Made by a program: the position numbers and the translations under genes
DNA from: Piezodorus guildinii
Lineage: Eukaryota; Arthropoda; Insecta; Hemiptera; Pentatomidae
Reading direction: 5' to 3'
Assembly (NCBI GenBank): GCA_023052935.1
Contig: CM041292.1
Span: 30,205,454-30,269,453 of the forward strand
DNA: 64,000 bases
Notes under the pieces: model-generated
What the model was told of the DNA's origin: nothing
Seen by the model: the letters and a program-made list of their open reading frames with translations, nothing else
Database searches by the model: none
Part shown: positions 58,220-64,000 of the stretch, in pieces
How the letters are laid out: every line of letters begins with the position of its first letter
Numbering within the stretch: position 1 is the first letter of the stretch

Positions 58220-58900
58220 ATTAGTACTAAAATAAATGCATTTCCAAAGTTCATTTTAAATGGAATTGAGAGTTTATTATATAAAATATAATAAAATATT
58301 TAGATAAAACTAAATTATGAGAATACAAATGTATCACAATATCGATTTCGTAAAAAATGTCCTTTAACAAGTTTTGGAAATCAACGTCTCAATTGTTTTA
58401 TCCCAAAACCCTTTAAGGACTGTAAAGTTACCGGTTTTGTCCAGCAATGTCACACTGCATTAGTTCTTCACAGGTTGAATGATTGATTATTTATAAAAGA
58501 AAAATCTATTTAAAAGAAAAAAATAGGATTTTAATTATTTTATTTATATTTTTTCAAAGTTATGTTATTCATTAAAGTTATTTAATAGGCACTTCAAGGG
58601 ATACCAGAAGCCTAAAAACCCACTTCTGGATTCAGTGCTATGAAAACCCATATTACGCGGTTCATGGTCCAGGTAGTGCAGATAGTTGTGGTCCAAAGTG
58701 GACAAGTGCTAACCCAACTGTCCTGGCTGCACTCTTGCACAATCCTTGGAAGGCTGTTAGTGTTGTGACTGTCTCCCGATCTATTAGTCCCGCTCTCTGA
58801 CTCCGTATTGCGGTGGCTCTGTCTGTCCGCCCATCTCTGATATACGCAGAGTCCTTATACAGGATCATACAGTTATTCAAGGAATCAAAAAGAAAAATTT
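58220..58900. other. No gene; MITE X trace and GC-richer patch
   Basis: 58376-58397 reads tttggaaatcaacgtctcaatt, the MITE X right terminus. 58640-58830 is GC-richer but not recognised. Confidence 0.4.
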
Positions 58901-58913
58901 TTAATTTAAACAT

Positions 58914-59491
58914 CCCCACTCATCAATGTGGAACAAATACGATACTTGGACTTCATCTTGACCAACGTCTTACATGGAATCCTCAACAACGACAAGAAAC
59001 TGCTCGTAGATATCGACTATTAAAGCACTTACTTGACAAACGATCAAAACTCCTCTATACTTCAAAAAAACTCATTTACACGACCATTATTAGACCTATC
59101 TGGACTTATCGCATAGAGCTATGGGGCTCCACTAAACCATCGAATTCTCCCGCATCCAATCCTTGCAATCCAAAATCCTTCGACAAATCCTAGACGCTCC
59201 GTACTTTGTTACCAACAAACTCATCCATAGAGACCTGAATATCCACTCGTTGCAGAAATTGCCCAAAAAGATACAACTCCTTTCATTCCAAATTATCCCC
59301 CCCATACAAACCCGTTTGTCCATATCCTCTCAACGGCATATATTCCCGATAATCCTCCGAGGCGTCTGAAAAGAACTAACCACCTGGTTAGATTCATCTC
59401 AAGACTTTTCCAAGCCAATGTTCAGTAAATAGCTCATTTACTTGTTGTACTGTGTACAGTTTTAAATACCAATAAAAGAATTAAAATAAAA
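58914..59491 (+). mobile_element. 5'-truncated jockey insertion (family 2, copy E)
   Basis: The TSD aatttaaacat is at 58903-58913 and 59492-59502. It starts within ORF2 at the EQIRYLGLHLDQRLTWNP block, with an internal deletion at the place of HTRLKR. It continues through QETARRYRLLKHLLDKRSKL and IIRPIWTYRIELWGSTKPSN, then shifts frame near 59150. The 3' UTR has AATAAA at 59471-59476 and a short A-rich tail. Dead on arrival. Confidence 0.9.
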
Positions 59492-59499
59492 AATTTAAA

Positions 59500-61640
59500 C
59501 ATAAGCACATTAAACCGAAACATTCTTTTCTGAACATGAAAAAAACCTCTGGATCAATTAGTATTTCCACATTACGAAAGACCCTTACACAGAAGGAAAA
59601 AAGGAAGAAGAAACAGAAAATGAAAGAGCATAAACATGCGTAATTTTAGTATATAATAATTTTTATCTTTAGGTTGTTTAATTTGAAACACATCTAATCG
59701 AACCTCGATGTAATTTATTAATCTTTCTTGAGCACTAACTTTATTAAGATTTCTAAATTTATTTTAACGACAAGTAAGTGGATGTCGTATGTTGAGGGCA
59801 CCAAATTTGTTTCTGATAGGTTTCATAATTCTCACGTGTTTTCTTTGTATATAATTTGAGGTTTTTATGATTTAAATAAATCGTGTTTAATGTCAGTTTA
59901 TCGTGTCAATGAAATGTTAAAACCTTTAATAATGCTTTAAATACTCACCCAAAAGCCCTTCTCCTAGTGAATATGAATGCAAGAGATAGAAGGATATGGA
60001 CGTATTTAAAAAAATGCTATTCAAGTGAATTTTATGCAAATGCATGTATCATATAAATATATATTTATATTTCCTCGTAGATACGCCCAGATAGTTTTTA
60101 TAGCAAATCATTATGAAGTTGTGACATCATTTCTTATTTTAGGCTTAAAGATAATGAAGAAATGTAAATTTAAAGATCTGGTTGGAAAGAATCTAAAATA
60201 TACCAACTGTTTTAACCCTTTAAAAATAATTAATCAAAGTAATTAAAAATAAAATAATTAACTGTAGCAATATTAATGATTCATAAATATTCTGTTGGTA
60301 ACTTATGGAATTTAAAAAAAAATCTAATGGAAATTCATATAAAATTGTAGTGAGTGACGCCAAACTCATAAAGTTAGAGGCAGTATTTACGTACTTCATC
60401 ATTACTGTTGGTCACCGTATTTAATTTGAACTGATGTGCATTTCTCTTGACCAAAAAACAAACTCTTATAATTTATTATTTTTGACAAATTCAACTTTGT
60501 TCCAAACATAGGTGTTGGGGAGAGGGGCGACAGCACACTCGCTCGCAGCCTCAACCCGAACGTTAACTATGACTCGCCGAATTCCTTATATTTGTTTAGT
60601 TTTCGTTATGGGTTTATTAATGTCACCAACTTTGCAAAATACATATATTGAGAAAAAAATACAAAAGAACAAATAAAATTAACTTTCTGATAAACGTAAG
60701 AGTACTTAAAGTCACGAGGACGATTGCAAGGCGACGATGGCGAGCGATGACGGCGACAGCGACGAAGGCGACAAGCGAAGTAGCGACAGCGAAGTAGCGA
60801 CCTGTCTCCCTTTTATCTATCCCCTTTTATGTAAATAGTGGCCCCCTCTTGCGTCTGAACTTAATATTAACCAAATATATACACATAAAAACTAAATTAG
60901 TATTTCCCAATTCTTAACAATATGCATTACAAATGATCATGGTTTAACAGCTTCATTCGGCTTTCACGATCTTCCTCTTCCGTTTCTTTTTTACAATTTA
61001 TCCTTATTTACAAGGATCGTTCGTGATTCGGAAATGTATTATAATTAAAAAACGATAAATAACGCCTCTTGTTTTTTTTTTGATAATGATACGTTTTTAT
61101 TACAAGAAGTAAAATATGCTTTAATGAAAGACCATTATCAATCGGAACAAGAAAACTCTTCCAGTGTATCACAGTCCTAAGATACCTGTATCCTATATCA
61201 GACAGCAATTTCGTTTAATATTTCAATGCCATCCATCTATTGATATTGACCCCTTGATTTACTTTTACGTGTAATAACGGGTTCAGGATGAGATAGCTCG
61301 CTGCTAAGGAGATAATGACAGAGCTATGGGACAGGTTGCCTTTTCTGGGACGCCCGGCGATCAGGTTCAACGGGACTTTCATTTTTAAAGTGGCGTTGAG
61401 GAGCGAGAGTTCACGTCGTTACCCTCCTTGTGTAGCTTTGTCATTTTATAGCTTTGACAAATCCGTCCCGTGTTGTTTACATATTTTTATAACAATCGTA
61501 AGATAGGAATGTAAACAACTTTCTATTACATAATGAGAATGAAAATAAACAGTTAAAAGAAAATCACCACTGGTGTTAATAAATAAATGATAAATAAAAA
61601 AAATATGCTAACTTATCTTTGTATGAAATATACATTAAGG
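59500..61640. other. No gene; GC-rich patch and repeat R trace
   Basis: 59755-59805 ('ggatgtcgtatgttgagggcaccaaattt') is a piece of repeat R. 60515-60590 and 60720-60810 are GC-rich, the latter built from short gcgacagcga/gcgaagtagcga units. I see no coding region; 61315-61506 (+) is an unrecognised open frame. Confidence 0.4.
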
Positions 61641-61654
61641 GAAAGTCAGAAACA

Positions 61655-64000
61655 GTTCTTTATTGAACAATATTACAATCTGTCCAATTTAGGACATTTT
61701 TAATAGGGATAAAGTACAACATTCATACTGCATTCACACGATATATACAAAACAATAAATTAATATAATAATAAAACAATATAAATAAATACAAAACAAA
61801 ATCAATAAAAATATATACAAAAGTCACTCATACCTATATACAATTCACAAGCATACACCACGTGAGTGGAGAATCTAGCCAATGCTAGAACTCCAATATA
61901 CATTTTACAAGAGGTCTCGAGGCCACTGCCGTTTCAACCTTCTAGGAGGATGGTAAGGATGTGTGGAGCTGGATAAGGATTGAGCTAGGGGATTAGGGTG
62001 ATGGATAAGGTTCTGATGGAATTTAGAGAATTTTAATGGTATAAGGTCTAAAATAAATGGAATATTTAGGTCGCGGTGTAAGGTATGGTTGGATACATAA
62101 TAAGGAGCATTAACTATTGTTCGGAGGACTTTTGATTGGAAGGATTGAATGCGTTTGATGTTAGAAAATTTGGCTGTCCCCCACAGTTCAAGTCCGTAGG
62201 TCCAGATAGGTTTCAGTACCGTCTTGTATATTAGTAGTTTGTTCTCGATAGATAATTTAGAATTTCTGTTCAGTAGTCTGTATAATTGTCCAAATCGTCG
62301 ATTAAGTTCTTGTCGTTTAAGTCTAGTATGTGGGTTCCAAGTTAGTCTTTTGTCCAGAAGGAAGCCAAGATACCGGACTGTGTCGGAGAAAGGAAGCGGA
62401 ACGGAGTCAAAGAGAACTGAAGGGCAGGATTGTCTTCGAAGGGTAAAGGTGACATGTCTGCATTTGGATTGATTGACTTTGATTCTCCAGTTGTTACACC
62501 AGTCTTCAATTTGAGAAAGGTGTGTTTGGAGGCCTGTAGATGCAATTTCGGGATCTAAGTGAGAGGATAGGATAGCTGTGTCATCAGCGTACGTTGCCAG
62601 GAAGGTATCAGGGCAGAGAGGAATATCAGCCGTGTATATATTATAGAGGATAGGACCAAGGACACTGCCCTGAGGAACACCGGATTCGACTGGATAATAA
62701 TTGGAATATTCTGCACCACAACGAACTCGGAAGGAGCGGTTTGATAGATAGGATCGGAGGACTAGGTATAAGGATAGGGGTAAATGGTTTTTGAGCTTAA
62801 AGAGCAATCCCGGGTGCCACACCCGGTCAAATGCTTGCGTTATGTCCAGAAATGCACCCGAGCAGTACTCCTTGTTCTCAAGGGCAGAGGAAATATGGTC
62901 AACGACTCGGAGCCCTTGCTGAACGGTTGAATGTTGGGAACGGAATCCAAACTGATGGGAAGGAATAGTGTGGGGTTCTAATAACGGTAATATTCGTTTG
63001 AGGAGGATTTTTTCAAAGATTTTTGAAAGGATTGGGAGTAGACTGATAGGTCTATATGATGTCGTAGTGTTAGGAGGTTTACCTGGTTTTAGGAAGAGAA
63101 TTATTGTGGAATGTTTCCATAAGAGAGGAAAATGAGTAGTGCGTAGAATGGAGTTGTAAATATATGTAAGAAATATAACGGCTTTAGATGGAAGCTGTCT
63201 GAGAATCTGAGGAGTGAGGAGATCGTATCCAGGAGATTTACGGAGTGCAAGTTTTCGGAGAAGATATTTGACCTCAGAGGGATTAACTGCTTTAGGAGGT
63301 AATGAAAGCGGGATTGGAGACTGAAGGAACTGTTCCACTACTGCAGTGTGGTTTGGATTGGATTCTGGATGAGGTGTGAAGACTTGGGAAACGTATTTGG
63401 CAAGTTCCTCGGCTTTGTCTTCATCAGACGCAGCCCAGGAACCATTACTACGACGGAGGGGATGGGAAATATGGTGGGATTTTAGAATTTTCTTGGTGAC
63501 ATTCCACAGGGAATTGTCACAAGCCGTAAGAGAAGAAAGGAAGGAACTAAAGGATTGGGAACGGAAGGTCGCCAGCTCCCTCTTTAATTGTCTAGAATAA
63601 AAGTTATAGGAGCGGCGATCTGTGGGGTGACGGGTGCGTTGCCATAAGGATCTGGATCGGCGTTTGGTGCGGATGAGGTCTATGAGGTGTTGTGGTAAAT
63701 GATTTTGGTTATGAGTTATCTGGGAATGCTTGGGAGAGGAGGCAGTCCAAACAGCTTGTTGAATAGCGATGGTGAAGGAGTTTATGGCATCGTCAAGGTC
63801 ATCTGGAGTTTTGAGTTTCACTCTGAGGTCAATATCACTGGTCAGGATTTGGCGAAAAAGGTCCCAGTTTACTGGTCCTCTGATAAATGACGGTGGGGTG
63901 GGTTTAGGAATAGGAATTAGAGATACTTTAAGGAGCAATGGACTATGGTCAGAGGACAGTTCATCAAGGCGAGTCACCGACATGTTTAGGGAGCCTAATC
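61655..64000 (-). mobile_element. Jockey-clade retrotransposon (family 1, copy C), 5' end outside window
   Basis: 3' end near 61655 with AATAAA (plus strand 61659-61664) and no long A tail, a 3' UTR, then ORF2. It is same-family as copy A: most ORF2 residues are identical. The TSD cannot be assessed because the 5' end lies beyond the window. Confidence 0.93.
61905..64000 (-). CDS. Jockey ORF2 of copy C, open, 5' partial
   Basis: Endonuclease/reverse transcriptase for target-primed retrotransposition. About 697 codons are visible and uninterrupted, corresponding to copy A residues about 198-894. They include the end of the endonuclease (SSDHSP), a linker, YRPISLLP, FLDITQAFDRVWHPG, GVPQGSVLGP, the catalytic YADD (62580-62591), LDKRLTWNPHTRLKR and PIWTYGLELWG, ending PRRLKRQWPRDLL. 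The frame continues past the window edge: the codons before the internal ATG at 63981-63983 (LGSLN) match copy A, so that ATG is not the start. With no lesion seen, it is a candidate active copy. Confidence 0.95.
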   Translation of the reverse strand, partial: LGSLNMSVTRLDELSSDHSPLLLKVSLIPIPKPTPPSFIRGPVNWDLFRQILTSDIDLRVKLKTPDDLDDAINSFTIAIQQAVWTASSPKHSQITHNQNHLPQHLIDLIRTKRRSRSLWQRTRHPTDRRSYNFYSRQLKRELATFRSQSFSSFLSSLTACDNSLWNVTKKILKSHHISHPLRRSNGSWAASDEDKAEELAKYVSQVFTPHPESNPNHTAVVEQFLQSPIPLSLPPKAVNPSEVKYLLRKLALRKSPGYDLLTPQILRQLPSKAVIFLTYIYNSILRTTHFPLLWKHSTIILFLKPGKPPNTTTSYRPISLLPILSKIFEKILLKRILPLLEPHTIPSHQFGFRSQHSTVQQGLRVVDHISSALENKEYCSGAFLDITQAFDRVWHPGLLFKLKNHLPLSLYLVLRSYLSNRSFRVRCGAEYSNYYPVESGVPQGSVLGPILYNIYTADIPLCPDTFLATYADDTAILSSHLDPEIASTGLQTHLSQIEDWCNNWRIKVNQSKCRHVTFTLRRQSCPSVLFDSVPLPFSDTVRYLGFLLDKRLTWNPHTRLKRQELNRRFGQLYRLLNRNSKLSIENKLLIYKTVLKPIWTYGLELWGTAKFSNIKRIQSFQSKVLRTIVNAPYYVSNHTLHRDLNIPFILDLIPLKFSKFHQNLIHHPNPLAQSLSSSTHPYHPPRRLKRQWPRDLL

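Overview
The window is a strongly AT-rich stretch of an arthropod, most likely insect, nuclear genome. Evidence: a chitin-binding cuticular protein exon of the arthropod RR-2 class with a spliced structure, jockey-clade non-LTR retrotransposons, mariner and piggyBac DNA transposons, tRNA-derived SINEs, long (TA)n microsatellites and a short (TTAGG)n run. Species and order cannot be fixed from the sequence. There are no bacterial or viral genes, no rRNA, no confident tRNA gene and no CRISPR.

Only one host gene is supported: the last coding exon of an RR-2 cuticular protein on the minus strand (26954-27748). Its upstream exon or exons were not found. The rest is repeats and unremarkable AT-rich sequence.

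Layout. 1-3100: AT-rich sequence, a dispersed repeat, a diverged tandem array and a broken jockey fragment. 3209-8013: a complete jockey-clade element (copy A) with an 11-bp target-site duplication (TSD); ORF2 is intact and ORF1 has a frameshift. 8100-20350: foldback repeats, several non-LTR remnants, tRNA-derived SINEs and three or more copies of one TIR-bearing MITE, one interrupted by a LINE with a 15-bp TSD. 20460-26950: AT-rich and empty. 26954-29818: cuticular exon plus a mariner internal-deletion derivative. 30000-35640: AT-rich sequence, a 750-bp dispersed repeat and a SINE. 35882-40987: full-length second-family jockey element (copy B), disabled by two stops and two frameshifts. 42414-48452: nested SINEs, a piggyBac-like element and its MITE derivative. 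49690-56690: repeats, including an inverted partner of the 33.9-kb repeat and a short polyadenylated retro-insert. 57542-59491: two 5'-truncated jockey insertions, one with a 5' inversion typical of twin priming. 61655-64000: an open, minus-strand jockey ORF2 (copy C) running off the window.

How the parts act together: the jockey-like ORF2 proteins (endonuclease plus reverse transcriptase) are the probable source of the poly(A)-tailed truncated copies. The TTAA MITE looks like a non-autonomous derivative of the piggyBac element. The SINEs probably depend on one of the LINEs whose remnants are scattered here. No single novel multi-gene system was found. The most informative items are datable insertions with exact TSDs, a twin-primed copy, two different ORF1/ORF2 stop-start junctions, and hammerhead-like foldback motifs.
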